Positions 26,801-38,478 of a stretch of DNA of 64,000 nt are shown piece by piece; position 1 is the stretch's first letter; the number at the start of each line of letters is the position of its first letter. The notes beneath the pieces were generated by a model. That model was not told where the DNA came from. It worked only from the letters and a program-made list of their open reading frames with translations, and did not search any database. The position numbers and the translations under genes are program-made. This DNA is from Dillenia suffruticosa (taxonomy: Eukaryota; Streptophyta; Magnoliopsida; Dilleniales; Dilleniaceae): positions 5,001 to 69,000 of the forward strand of contig JAVTVX010000017.1 in assembly GCA_033439265.1 (NCBI GenBank), read 5' to 3'.

Positions 26801-29698
26801 GTATAAAGTTATTCATAAACTTGCTTATAAGAGATTATTAGGAAGGATATTTTAAGGAGAATAAGTTTAATCCCTGTGAGACTTGCTTTCTCAATGTTGC
26901 TAGTTATGTCAGTTTCTTGTTGCTTCTCATCCTAGTCACTAGGGGATAATTGTTCATATTTTTATATGTCTCAAAGGTGCTTGTGGTCCTGGATTACTTT
27001 ATAGGAATCGTGGCCATACAATGGTGGTTGGTTACTCTCATGCAGATTGGGAGTTACACATGATATTTCTTTTTGCAATGAGCATGGTAAGTCAGTTTCT
27101 CGTTGCTTATTGTACTAGTCATTAGAAGGCAACGGTTCATATTTTGAGATATCTCAAAGGTGCACGTGGTCATGGATTACTCCTCGTGGCCGTACTAAGT
27201 TGGTTATTCTGATACTGATTGGGCTAGAAATCCTTTTGATAGTATATCTGTTATTGGTCATTCTGTTGGTTGTAACTCGCTGTCATGAAAAGTAAGAGAC
27301 AAATGATTTGATGTGGAATTTGAGTGTAAGAGCTATAGCCCATGCTACATGTGAATTGGCATGGCTAAAGCACCTATTAATGGAACTTCACCATAGAACA
27401 TTCATAGCCCATGAATTTTGTTTGTGATAATGAAACAGCTAGGCATGTTGCTTCTAACTTTGTGTTTCTTGTGTGGATCAAAACATACTGGGGTGGAGTG
27501 CCATACAGTTTTATCAAGAACTTTGCAAATGAGATCATCTTGTCTCATGGGGTTCTTTGGATCACTTAGCAGATTTATTACCATACCTTTAGCAGGTCCG
27601 AGAGTTGGCTATTTTTGTAACAAGCTAGGGACATATGTCTGCACTTGCTTGAGAGAGTGTTAAGAGTGTTGATGGTGTAGTATTACACTTCATTAATAGA
27701 AATACATGAGGCCACTGCACATTGTGCTGTGCTCCAATTACCCTCAAACTCTGTTCTTCTCTCTGATATAGTTCCTTGTAAATTTAATTCAGGCTCCAAC
27801 AGGATCTACACAAGGAAACAGGATGCGGTGGATCATAAGTCTTTAAACCTCTCTTTATTATTACACTTCATTAACACAATAGAGGAGGCTACCACACATC
27901 GTGGTGCTCCAATTACCCTCAAAACTCTCTGTTTTCACTGATTATGGTCCTGTCTAAAGTTAATTCAGGCTCCAGCAGGATCTACATTAGGAAAATAGGA
28001 TGCAGAGCTTCACGTAATATATTTTTTCTTTTTCTTTCTACTTATAATTCAGGGTGGGGGTGAAATTGATATATCTGGATTCTTTACTCTGTGCTTTATT
28101 TTTTCTTTTTCTCAATAAAAAGTTGTCAGTTGGTTTGTGTCATGTTCATATCAGACAAAGTTCTTTAAACATGACAGAATACATCACTTTGTATCTTAAA
28201 ATAGTGGAAAGCTTTTTATAACTTTGTATCTGACCTTTTCCAGTTGAGTCTTGTGTCCAAGCCCATGCTTTATAGGTAATGCTTGCTAGTATTCTAATTT
28301 TGTTGAAGGGCACTCCCAATGAAGCAAAATTATTCAATTGCTTTGGTAGGATGATTTGAGATTCTCGTATCCCTAGTATTTGTTGCTTCATTCATGTCTT
28401 TGTTTTTTCTTTAGTGGATGGGTGGGCTATAATTTGCTTCACCTTAATATTTTGACCATGTTTATGGTGCAGATTTCAAAATTGAGTATGATTCCAGTGG
28501 TTTGTGTGATGGAATGGATCCTTAATAACAAACACTACCCGAAACAAGTGAAGGTGGCTGTGGTTGTGGTGGTTATTGGTGTGGGTGTTTGCACTGTAAC
28601 TGATGTGAAAGTTAATGCCAAAGGGTTTTTATGTGCTTGCGTAGCAGTATTATCTACATCATTGCAGCAAATTGTGAGTAATGTTTAGTTCTGTGCTCCT
28701 TATTATTTAGGTTTTTTGTTTTTTAAGAAGCGGTAAAGTTATTAAGAAACTGCCGCTAATATCATGGACTTGTCGTTAGCGTCTCTTTATTCGTCAGAGG
28801 CTTTTCTGCCCTTTTTTTAATTCCTTTTCATGATTATGTACTATTAACTTGTGTCTAATTCTATATTTGCTTTGCAAAAAAATTGTTGGGTTTGATGCCC
28901 TCAATGTTTATAGGATGCTACAACTATTGTATTCCTGCTATGAAAAGGAGTGGTCTCTTAGTGGTTCAGTTCATTCTATCTGTGGCTACATCTTTTTGTG
29001 GGACACTCTTAGCCTTTTTTTGGTGTGTGTGGCCACGTTTTCTCTCTTTTGTTAAACAAAAGTAATGTGTTTGTTGTCTGAAAACTTTGCTTTTGTTATC
29101 CAGTCTATAGGTTCCTTGCAGAAGAAGTACTCAATAGGATCTTTTGAATTGCTGAGTAAAACAGCTCCAATTCAAGCACTCTCTCTCCTTGTTCTTGGAC
29201 CATTTATTGATTACTTTCTTAGCGGGAAATTTATATCAAACTATAAGGTGTCTTCAGGTGCCATTGTAAGTACTCACCTGTAAATCATTCGTTATCTTAT
29301 TTCTTTAGATTACTACTGATGAATCATGAAAACACATGCAGTTTTTCATACTGCTGTCGTGCTCCCTAGCCGTTTTCTGCAATGTGAGTCAGTATCTCTG
29401 CATTGGGCGCTTTTCAGCAGTTTCGTTCCAGGTCTTAGGTCACATGAAAACAGTCTGTGTTCTGACGTTGGGGTGGCTGCTTTTTGATTCTGAATTAACT
29501 TTTAAAAATATTGCGGGGATGCTTATTGCAGTTGCTGGCATGATAATATACAGTTGGGCAATGGAGGTTGAAAAGCAGTCGAGTTCCAAAGTTGTCAGCA
29601 ATGTGAAAAGTAGTCTGACGGAGGAAGAGATTAGACTCTTGAAGGACGGGGTGGAAAAAACTTCTGTGAAGGATGTTGAACTTGGTGAGAGTAAGTGA
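20871..29698 (+). CDS. URGT1: UDP-rhamnose/UDP-galactose transporter, URGT type, 5 exons
   Basis: Coding exons: 20871-21000, 23344-23528, 28473-28673, 29104-29265, 29342-29698, joining in phase to 344 residues. The sequence follows Arabidopsis URGT1/2 closely: '[22 protein letters not shown]' at the start, '[15 protein letters not shown]', '[18 protein letters not shown]', 'KVNAKGF', '[14 protein letters not shown]' and '[18 protein letters not shown]'. Its hydrophobic profile suits about ten membrane spans. URGTs belong to the NST-KT/TPT family; they move UDP-rhamnose and UDP-galactose from cytosol into the Golgi lumen for pectin (RG-I) and glycan synthesis. The C-terminus is cytosolic-like, charged, and ends 'KDVELGESK'. 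The ATG at 20871 is chosen because the family starts 'ME..EKK'; an upstream in-frame codon at 20823 is GTG. Paralogue number (URGT1 or 2) is not resolved. Confidence 0.93.
21001..23343 (+). other. Intron 1 of URGT, 2.3 kb
   Basis: The donor follows 'TTC G' (GTCTGTCC) and the acceptor is TTCCAG before 'CA ACA ACT', rebuilding 'FATTL'. The donor deviates from GTAAGT but the phase leaves no better choice. A short inverted repeat TCCCACAT...ATGTGGGA lies at 21320-21356. No transposon protein is recognised. Confidence 0.75.
23571..23866 (+). repeat. Tandem duplication, about 150-bp unit, two copies
   Basis: Copy one starts at 23571 and copy two at 23721. Both read AAGTTG..GGGTTTCTGCTTGATG, then share 'CACTCTCT..GTCTTTTATACT.TAGAAACTT.CTGATTCTTTTGCGTTGC' and end in a T run. 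Differences are few, so the duplication is fairly recent. The unit begins about 40 bases downstream of exon 2, so it does not include coding sequence. Confidence 0.85.
24222..24500 (+). repeat. Second tandem duplication in URGT intron 2
   Basis: The block GGGCCAACTAGGTCGTTTGG to CTGATGCTTTTCA (24223-24376) is repeated at 24379-24500 with about 30 bases missing in the second copy. The shared part includes TTAAGCTAGG.TCAGTACAATCC and TAGAACCCAA.CT.AA.TT.AAACTGATG. Confidence 0.8.
26885..27660 (+). pseudogene. Ty1/copia RNase H C-terminal remnant, internally duplicated
   Basis: Broken plus-strand frames match the end of copia pol. A first copy of 'VSQFLVA...[25 protein letters not shown]' at about 26905-27050 is followed by a second copy of its first half at about 27090-27195. 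Further right are '[22 protein letters not shown]', 'KHTGVECHT' and '[14 protein letters not shown]', the usual last motifs before the copia stop codon. Stops and frame changes throughout show the element is dead. It is only the 3' end; the rest of pol and gag are absent from this intron. Confidence 0.85.
27681..28005 (+). repeat. Duplicated block, possible copia 3' LTR remains
   Basis: Two copies, 27681-27827 and 27859-28005, share TATTACACTTCATTAA, GTG.TGCTCCAATTACCCTCAAA, TTAATTCAGGCTCCA.CAGG and GGA.AATAGGATGC with variation. They start about 20 bases after the copia reading frame ends, where a 3' LTR would lie (TGTTAAGAGTGTTGATGG at 27658 resembles an LTR start). A tandemly duplicated LTR piece is the likeliest reading. 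Confidence 0.6.
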
Positions 29699-32600
29699 CG
29701 ATAGATGTATTGTCAAAAAGTCCAGGTAGTTTGATACCTCTTTGTTTCCCTTTCTTTTTTCTTAGCTTATGATTATTATGGGCTTTGTGTTGCATTGAGG
29801 TTTAGGGTAACTAAGCTTTACCCCTTTACGTATCCATCTTGGATTAGGATCTACATTTCTTATAAAGAAAAAAAAAGTTGTTTAGTCCATCATTCTCTTT
29901 TTATTGCTAATTTATTTCTTCTCTCTTCTATCTTATGTATGTGCAAATGGATCAGACAATGTCATCAAGATTATTCAATTCAGACTAGCTGATCATGTCT
30001 AGCCGTCACCCATGTTATTAGTTGTTCAATTCTTCCAAAATTCGTCCTAAGTTTAGCAGAATTCTTATTTGCTGGGAGACTGGGGCGAGTGAATGTTGAG
30101 ATTTTGATCTCGTATTTCTCCCGTAGTTGACCTTGACTTTATAGAGCGAGTAAATGAGATTTTGACGAGGAAAGCCCTGATTGAAATGCTCCACTGCAAC
30201 GGGAGACATCGAACTAAGGCATTTAAAGACCTTTGCATGTAGTTTTCTCCTGGCTCCACGTAGCCAACGATTACTGTTAGAAAAAAGTAGACTATTAAAA
30301 GTAAGACAAGATATCTCTTATGTAGCGTTTGAAGTTGAACAAATCCTTCGCGGGAAAAAGCGGAACAGGAGGAATGCAGAATGACATGGTAACAACAAAG
30401 TTAATTTTGGTCGTAGGAGATGAAAAGGTTTAAGTGGAAAAATTATATGGATAATATTTTAAAAAGGAAATATTACTTACAAATTGTCACATGGCAATTA
30501 GTGGCCAAAATTGTATCTTTAAAACATTTAAAAATACTAAAAAGAAATAAAAGTAATTAGAAAATTAAAATCAAATAAGAAGAGTCTCATCTCTATCTCT
30601 TTCCACCTCTTGCAAATTTTTGGCGATGAATGATGATGGTCAAATATAAATGATCGAACGATTTACCGTTTTCGTCTTCTTACCCCAATTGAGCCCAGGT
30701 CCAAGTGGGATTGGATGAGATGGGAGATTGATGTATTTTCTGGGTCCACGAGTGACAGATTTGTGATATAAATCTCTCTTTCAGATCGATAATTTTAGGT
30801 TTAAATCCGTGTAAAAAAAAAAAAGTATTTTTTGGGGTCAGCATTAGATTTGTGGTCAGTGTTTGGATTTAGGGAAGGAAGAATATGATCGTTTTCCAAT
30901 CTTCTCATTTAGTCTTGCCGCAACTTCAGTGTTTGTGTTCTTTCGTCTCCCTCCGACCAATTTTGTCTTTAATATTGATCGGCAGAATTTTGTAGTATCA
31001 TAGAAAGACACGTGAAATTTCATGAATAATATTACGAAAAATAAAAAACGATTTTTCCGCTTATTGCCACAAGACATTTAAAAATTCTAAATCATTAATG
31101 TTTGTCAAAGAACTTTGAAAAATATTTTAGTTGAACAAAATTTCAAAATTGATGTTCTTTAATTTATATATATAAATTTAAAAGTTAATTACATATAGTA
31201 ACCCATAATTTTATATTATTATATCTTATATCTACTATATGAGGATGCAAGAGTCTCTAGTATTGATGCATGGCGAAAGGGGCCACAGCCATAGTTTAAC
31301 TGCACACCATCCCCTCAGTGGGTCTTTTAGAGGTTGGTACACTCAATTGTCTTGGAAGTAAGATCCATCCAGTCCCACAGGGCAAAGAACCTCACTGAAT
31401 CTGTTAAGCATTGAGTTATCAGCCACTGCCATGTCACACACTGCTATTCTTTGAACGATGTTTTTTTTGGTAAACTTTCTTTGAACGATGTTATTGTCAT
31501 CGTATCACACTTAATTCTTTTAAAATTATCTTATCTTGTACAAAGAATTTTTTTTATTAGATGTTATATTTGGTGAAGAAATTTAACCACCCTTTTATGT
31601 ATTTTCATATAAAAAATACAATCATAATTTTCAAAATTTTGAGGTTAAATCCGTAATCATTTTTTTTAACAAAAATACCCTATTGGAGGAGGGATAACAC
31701 GCTTAACTTATTAAATAAAAAACCAAATATAAAGAGGGGACATAAATCAAATCTCCCAACAACAAAATGAAACTTAGGAGTAATATTCCTATACAAAGAT
31801 TATATCACTAATTTAATTAAAAGAAAAAATATGCAATCTAATTTACAAAGATCCCATATAAGTCGTGGAAGTTGAGAAAAATCAGAAAAAATATTATTCG
31901 AGTGACAACTTATCTCAAAATTTGCAAGAGAATCCCCAACTTTTCCTTTAGATATAATGGTATGAAAATAGTTTCAAAATTGTCATAAATAGAGCATTTT
32001 ATTCAAATGTCTTCACGATCACCAAATGTCTTACTTTTCAGCTCTCAAATTCAATATGGGAACGATATTTTTCCACTCTGTTACATTCATCTTCTTGGCC
32101 ATTTTCAAAAGTCACAATTTTGAAATTTAAAAATGATGGGAAAGTTGAAAGTTGATTTTTTTTAGAAAAATTACACCTTTTCTCTCTCTCTCTCTCTCTC
32201 TTATTATTTGAATTTAAAAATGAGTTTAATAGGGTCAAATCCTCATGACCACCTGGTAACCATCTTTTAACATTAAACAAAATAGTGAATTTTCTTATGA
32301 TATTTATTTGTATTAACTATTTTTTTGTTATACCGAGATTTTAATCCGGGATCAACGAATTAAGAGAGAAAGTTATGACTACTAAACTATCTTTTTTGAA
32401 AACTTTGCATTAAATATTTTATCAATAATGGAAATCAAGCGATCTTAGATGGAAGAGACACATGACGTCATATAAATGACTTACAAAATGTATTACACAC
32501 AAAAAAATATCAAAATATTTGCATAAAGACGTTCTATAAACACTAAAATTTAAAAGAAAAAAAAACCCCTAAACACTCGTTGTCACTAATATTTAGCCTG

Positions 32601-33302
32601 AAATAAATAAACAAACAAGTCTTCTCGATCCCGAGCCAATTGGGATCACCATTTTTTCTCTATGGATAATGCCAAATGCAAGTTGAGGATCACCGTTTTT
32701 TCTGTACTCTATAAAGTAATAGGTGAATTTTTTATTTTTTTTTTACCATATGACTAAACCACTAATTCAGTATCCAGATTTTATCTATGCTTTCCATCGA
32801 CAACAAAATGTCAGGCTATGGTGACAATTTGTGGCACAACCAAAATCAGGAATGACAAAATGAGAAATATTACAAGGCCAACACAAAACGAATGGCGCTT
32901 GCCTTTTTTTTTTTTTTGGCCTTTATATATGGTTACATGAACGCAGCCGCCCACTTTTTATTACGACAAATTTCACGAAAGAGAGGATAGTTGTAAGAAC
33001 GGACACTATAAACAGTGAAGTTTTACCCAGCCTTCTCTTCCAACAGAAGAAAAATGAAAAATGAAGAAGCCAAGAGCAGGGATGTGCCTGACAGTCCCAC
33101 CAACAATGAAATTACAAATAGCAGGAAGTGCAGGTTGACCCTTTTGGAGTGGGAATTGAAAAGGCATCCGCCTCAACCACACAACCACTTACTCGAACAG
33201 TTCTTCCACGTCCACAACATGATTGATGATAGATGCAGAAACTTAATTCTGAATCAAACGTTTCAGGATTTATTGTTCTAGGGCAGAATGAATATGCTAT
33301 TG
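29699..33302. other. Convergent intergenic region between URGT and CESA
   Basis: This region holds the 3' UTR and terminator of URGT on the left and of CESA on the right. The middle is AT-rich with a CT repeat at 32178-32200. Two near-identical 17-base pieces (TTCTTTGAACGATGTT.TT) lie at 31446 and 31476. A GC-balanced island at 31255-31440 stands out and is listed separately. Confidence 0.5.
31343..31432 (-). other. Exon-like island with 29-codon ORF, unidentified
   Basis: About 185 bases (31255-31440) are GC-balanced in an otherwise AT-rich spacer. On the minus strand an ATG at 31432 opens a 29-codon frame with mixed, protein-like composition ('MAVADNSMLNRFSEVLCPVG' then 'LDGSYFQDN') ending at TGA 31345-31343. 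The frame after the stop also stays open for about 30 codons. I do not recognise the peptide. It could be a small gene, a pseudogene fragment, or a structured non-coding RNA. Confidence 0.35.
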
Positions 33303-36300
33303 CTAGTTACAGTCCAATCCACACTCTTCCAGAACAGGGCCATCTGACCGGGCCAAGAACGGATCAATCCGAACCCAGAGAAGGGAGAAGATCGAAGCAA
33401 GCAGAATCGACCATACAATAATGATTGTGGGAGTCCTGTTCTGGCGACCCAATAGACCTTTCAGGAAAGGGTAAAGGTGGACAATGACCCAGAAGGCAAA
33501 GAAGAGTTTACCAAACAAGGGCCCCCATGATTCATAACCATTATTGATTGCATTTGAGACGCCTGCTACCACCCCAATCAGGTTTATTATTAGCAGCGTC
33601 GTGGGAGGAATGAGCAATGTGGTCCACTTGAATGCATACAGCTCCGAGAACTCCTCGTCGTCCCCTGCCTTGGAAGTCACAGTGAAATTTGTATCAACGC
33701 CGGCAAAAACCTTCAAAAGCCCCTGGAACACCGCAAACAGATGTGCAGAAACTCCACCAATCACCCAGAACTGCTCATTTCTCCACCATTCATCAAGACC
33801 CACTCCACTCCACCTCATTTCCAGTATACTTGTCGCGAAAATACAAATGAAAAGAGACAGAAACCAGAGGCTAGCGACATTGCTTAGCTGCATTATTTTA
33901 CAACAACAAAATGTATTGAATTTGACACAAGTCAGATAGAAATTCAGCACCCTCAAAATCAGTTGGTCAGGTACCACATACCTCAGGTGTGATGAATTTC
34001 CCTGTGAGCAGGCATACGGCGGGTAGAGTACAGTAAGCGAGAAGAGGAATAGACGTCCATGGATATACAGTAGCATTTATGTAAGAGAGACGCTCCAACC
34101 ATTTCAAACCACCACCATAACCATACCACAGAGGACAATGCCTGCTCAAAAAGATTTCAACCGAACCAAGGGCCCACCTGAGGACCTGGTGCAGACGATC
34201 AGAGAGATTAATGGGTGCAGATCCTTTAAATGCTGGCCTAGAAGGAATACAATATATTGACCGCCAACCGTGGCAGTGCATTTTAAAACCTGTCAATATA
34301 TCTTCTGTAACTGAACCATAGATCCAGCCAACCTAGATGACAAACAGAGGAAGTCAGCCAAGCTAATTCAACAAGTAGTGGGTCAGGGAGGAGGATCAAA
34401 TTTATTACCTCCTTTCCCCATTCTGTTTTATCTTCATAGCCACAGCTAATGACATGAATGGCTTCTTTAAGCAGAGAAGTGGGGCTAGCACTCTTTAAGG
34501 CTCCACCATTCTCTAGCAAGGTGGATGCAACAAACACGGGGGACTGGCCAAACTTCTTTTCCAGCTTGTGCTCAGACATCAAACCAAGATTTTCACTTTC
34601 GTTTCCTGCATGATCAAAATAAACCAAACTTAAGGGAAAAAAAATGGAAAAAAAACTCATTTACATGCCAAAAACAAAACTCATGTCTCCTTAGACAAGG
34701 GAGGAATTTCTGGCCTGTTCAAGAATGAGCTCTTTACTAGTGGGGGATATAATTAAACCAAGACAGAATTACCTTCATCTCAGTTGGCTGGGTTTAACAA
34801 AACTCTCACAGGAAAGAGCTTCCATTTTCCAAATTTAGCCATCACCAAGGGTTTACTTAATTAGCGGAAACACATTAAAACAATAAATAATTTTCTTGGG
34901 GAAAAAATCCTACAACCTTTACTCTCAAGTCCATCATCAATACTACCCAAAGTGCAAAGCACTCCTTCAGCGGCCCCCTTCCTAGAATCCTGCTTCTTTG
35001 TGTCAGACTTAATCTTGTTGGTCTTCTTCTTCTTCTTCCTTCTTGAGCAGCAGCATCCGCAGCAGCACCATTTTGGCCAGCAGTTGCATGTCCTTGTTGG
35101 CGGCTTTTTAACCTTTGGAGCGTCATAACCATAGAGTGCTAGCCTTCGGAAAACACATCCAGTCCCAACATAAATAGGTCCTTGAATGCCATCCAAGCCT
35201 TTCATGTTAATCTGGGAAGCAGAAAATTTTAATTAGATGAAGTAGAAGTAACAATTTAATAAGAAAATTTTGATTACAGCGACCAGATATAATCAATTCA
35301 AAGGCTAGAAAAGTGCATTCTTACGTCAAAAAATACTGTGTTTCTGTTGGCATAACGGTCATTTTTGTCAATACCATCAAACCGCTGAGGGAACTGCACG
35401 TAGCATACTCTCTTTCCAATCAATGGATCCATCATGAAACACATGGCCTCCCTGAGAGCCTTGCTGTTGTTTATATAGTGATCACAGTCCAAGTTCAACA
35501 AATAGAGGGCATTTGTGAGTACAGCAGAAACCCTAACCTGTTTTATGCAAAAGACCCCCCCCCCAAAAAAAAAGAAAAAAGAAAAGAAAAGAAAAGAAAA
35601 GAAAAGAAAAGAAAAGAAAAGAAAAAGGTTCACATTTACTGAGCCGCTTCAGGATTGTATAACTCAAAAACACTAATTTTACCAAACCACTTACCAGTGC
35701 ATTCATTGCACCTGCCTTTTTGTGGTGATTGAACCCTGGTCTCTTTTCTCTAGAGACATAAACTAGACGAGGTAATTCATTTCCATCTGTGTCATGTCCC
35801 CCACTTTGGCCCAAGAAGACCTGTCGAGGATCACAGAAAGACTTAAAACGGGAACACATTGGAATCAGGAAACAAATAATGAAACTCAATTACCTGAATC
35901 ATTCCAGGATGATCTCGGACATTGTTTCCAGGCCAAGGGGTCCCATCCTGCATTGTCCACCCCTCCTCTGGGACCTTATGAGCCTTGGCAACCAATGCAT
36001 TAATTCGAACTTTGAATTCTTCATACTCTCTCTGTAATCTCATGTGAAACATTTTTAAACTTAATTAGGAGAGAGAAGAAAAGAATATTAGCAGATCAAT
36101 CAGCGTGGGAAGCTTACTACCTTCATTGCTCTTCGCTCCTTGACAAATGACGGCAAGACCTTATCTTTAAGATAGTCTATTTTCTGAGCAAAATACCACT
36201 CAGGTGCCCTAGGCTCAATGTTAAACTTCTTGCAGAACGGAACCCATTTTCTAGCAAATTCAGATGTTTCTGACAATGCCTCAAATGTAAGCATAGCAGC

Positions 36301-37664
36301 GCCATCATCAGAGACATAACATGAGACTTTGTCAACAGGGTAATCCACAGCAAGGATTGATAGAACAGTATTTGCTGTCACTAGTGGGGGTTCTTTCAAC
36401 GGATCAACCGTACTGACAAATATATCAACCGGAGACAGTTGAGATGGTTGGCCTTCCTTCTCATACCTAGCACGCCAGTCTCAATTAAATTTTAGAAGCA
36501 AGCCATAAGTACCTTGAAATTACCAGAGTGACGATAGATAAACAACCAACCTTAAGGACAGTCTGTCGAGGTAAGTTTCCCGATCAATAGGTAGCCACTT
36601 TGGGAACTGGTCAAGAATCCATGAAAGAGCAAACCAAATCTCACAAATAACAGATATCAACCACAAAGCATAAGCATCACTCACAGGATGCATGACCCTA
36701 TAGTGGAAGAAGAACCCAAGAACAACAAGGCGAATTATGATGATCATACGATAGGGATTTATCTGACTTGATGGAATCGGCAACTTTCTTGATAATGGCT
36801 GTCTAGCCTCATCCATCCTGATAATCATAAGTAACATTTTTTATTAAGAATGGTTTAAGTTCATTGATGTCCAATCATAATCACTTAATATCTGCAGTGT
36901 TTCTCAGCCTTTGATTATCACAAGTAGGGATGAAATCTATCAATTAGCTATGTGCAGAAGCAGCCTACCAAAAATTCATCGATTCAGAATTAAACGAACA
37001 CCTTATAAGTGGGAAGACAACAAGCAAGCTAAAATGCAATTTATAGTAACAGTATATTCAGTAAACTTGTAGAAAACTTTTCCCCTTTTTTTGATGAAGA
37101 GGGAAATTTTATTTGTTTTAGAAATGAGATGTGATAATGGGAAGTAAGCTAATTGCTTAAAAAGTGAGAAGGGTGGATGGTGCCAGGCCATACAGAGGTA
37201 GATCAGGGCCATCTCCATCATTGTCCCAATCTTTGCCTCCATTCTCATTCTTCATCATCTGTAGTTTTTCCTGCTTATGCTTCCAACTCTCCATCCTCTC
37301 CTTCCAAGCTACACTTCCATAGCCATAAGCAGCCAAATCTTTGGAAGGATCCATGGATCTCGGTTGCACTGGGATATGTAAACAGACACAGCAGGGGGGT
37401 CATGGCCATGCTCAAGCCCAAGTTTAAAAAAATGCAAAGTGAAAGAGCTATTGCTAAATGCCTGGGAGTGTAGGATCTGAGAAAGGAAGAGGGTGGATCC
37501 TTTTCCCTCCACTGCCCAGGAAAGAAGGAACGAGGGCATGTTGATCAGGAGGAATATCGTCGACCTGCAACACCAACAGAGATTTGGATCCATTAGGGAT
37601 AAGCAAACTGAATTAGAATAGCAGGCAGAAAGTGATATTTAGTCCTATGACTGAGAATATAAAA

Positions 37665-37711
<47 letters not shown>

Positions 37712-38017
37712 AGGGAGGGAGGGAGGGAGGGGTATTATACCATGTGCCCATTGGTAAGGAGAGGAAGTTGAGGGTATAATGTGGGTTGAAGGACATCGGG
37801 GTGGTCGGAATCAAAGGAGCGGCCATAGCTCATGCAACCCTGCAGCATTGAGTCAGCGCTGCCAGCAAAGGCCTGATGATACACGTCCTGTTTAGCCTTC
37901 CCTGCTTGGAAACTGAACTCGTTCTCCAAGTCGTCAATGTCATCTTCTTCCTCATCCCCCTCAACTCTAGCACACCCTGCATCCAGTAATTTGATCTAAT
38001 TTCCTGTTTTCAGAGAC

Positions 38018-38056
<39 letters not shown>

Positions 38057-38478
38057 AGAGAGGAGAAGAAGTACCCTTGAGACGTTTGAACCTGGTTTTG
38101 CATTGGGGACAGACTTGGCTTCCTTCTCTGCGCTCGTACTCATAGCAGTCCCTGCATACCGGAAACGCACATTCGTTGCAGGCCACAAAAAGCTCCCCCT
38201 CCGCCGTCAGCCCCACGTCGTCCCCGCATATTTGACATATTTGCCCGCTCAGCTGCTGCAACGGTTTTGGCTGCAATCCCAAATATTCAAAAAAAAAATA
38301 ATACATCAATCATTCAATCCAATCCAAAACACCTTTCCATTTTAATTTATTCCCAAATAAATAAATAAATAAATTCGCAAGAGAGGAAGATGCTTACGCC
38401 TGATTCGCCGTCACGGCGGATGACCACCAGCTCATTCCGGTTATGGGAACCAGCAACCAGACCGGCACTGGCCTCCAT
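33303..38478 (-). CDS. CESA6: Cellulose synthase catalytic subunit, CESA6 clade, 13 exons
   Basis: Coding exons, minus strand: 38478-38398, 38270-38075, 37976-37741, 37564-37194, 36817-36551, 36466-36121, 36031-35894, 35820-35695, 35537-35325, 35211-34923, 34605-34409, 34332-33982, 33887-33303. They join in phase to 1131 residues, slightly longer than typical CESAs. Features: N-terminal RING-type zinc finger (Cys 39, 42, 58, 61, 66, 69, 81, 84); two membrane spans (about 319-370); catalytic DDG 437-439, DCD 604-606, TED 829-831 and QVLRW 869-873; six C-terminal spans; tail 'EECGLDCN' typical of the CESA2/5/6/9 group. The enzyme polymerises UDP-glucose into beta-1,4-glucan in plasma-membrane rosettes; this clade serves primary walls. 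The class-specific region (700-730) is unusually Cys- and Lys-rich. All catalytic residues are intact and no lesions were seen. Family is certain; clade is likely. Confidence 0.95.
35574..35627. repeat. GAAAA pentanucleotide microsatellite in CESA intron 8
   Basis: Nine or ten GAAAA units follow a C10A9 run inside the 157-base intron between exons 8 and 9. On the transcribed strand this is a long pyrimidine (TTTTC) tract just upstream of the acceptor, so it also forms an extended polypyrimidine region. Confidence 0.9.
37671..37732. repeat. GA then GGGA compound microsatellite in CESA intron 3
   Basis: About 17 GA units followed by about seven GGGA units, within a 176-base intron. It starts eight bases inside the donor site of exon 3 on the transcribed strand. 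Confidence 0.9.
38020..38053. repeat. GA microsatellite in CESA intron 2
   Basis: About 16 GA units in a 98-base intron, read as CT repeats in the transcript. It is the second CT-rich repeat in adjacent short introns of this gene. Confidence 0.9.

Larger units (their letters stand above)
23529..28472 (+). other. Intron 2 of URGT, 4.9 kb, repeat-rich
   Basis: The intron is bounded by CAG|GTATGC and GTGCAG|ATTTCA, phase 0. It is expanded by two independent local tandem duplications (23571-23866 and 24222-24500), a decayed Ty1/copia 3' segment (about 26885-27660) and a further duplicated block (27681-28005). Open frames inside it on either strand have no domain I recognise apart from the copia remains. 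Confidence 0.75.

Noticed and set aside
32320-32390. tRNA- or SINE-like B-box words (AATCCGGGATCAACGA) near a T run
   Set aside because: No cloverleaf can be drawn, and no A box at proper spacing or repeat ends were found.
33544-33939. 131-codon plus-strand frame opposite CESA exon 13
   Set aside because: Antisense shadow of a highly conserved coding exon.
34875-35132. Lys/Arg-rich overlapping frame opposite-phase to CESA exon 10
   Set aside because: Shadow of the real CESA reading frame, which is conserved and phase-consistent.
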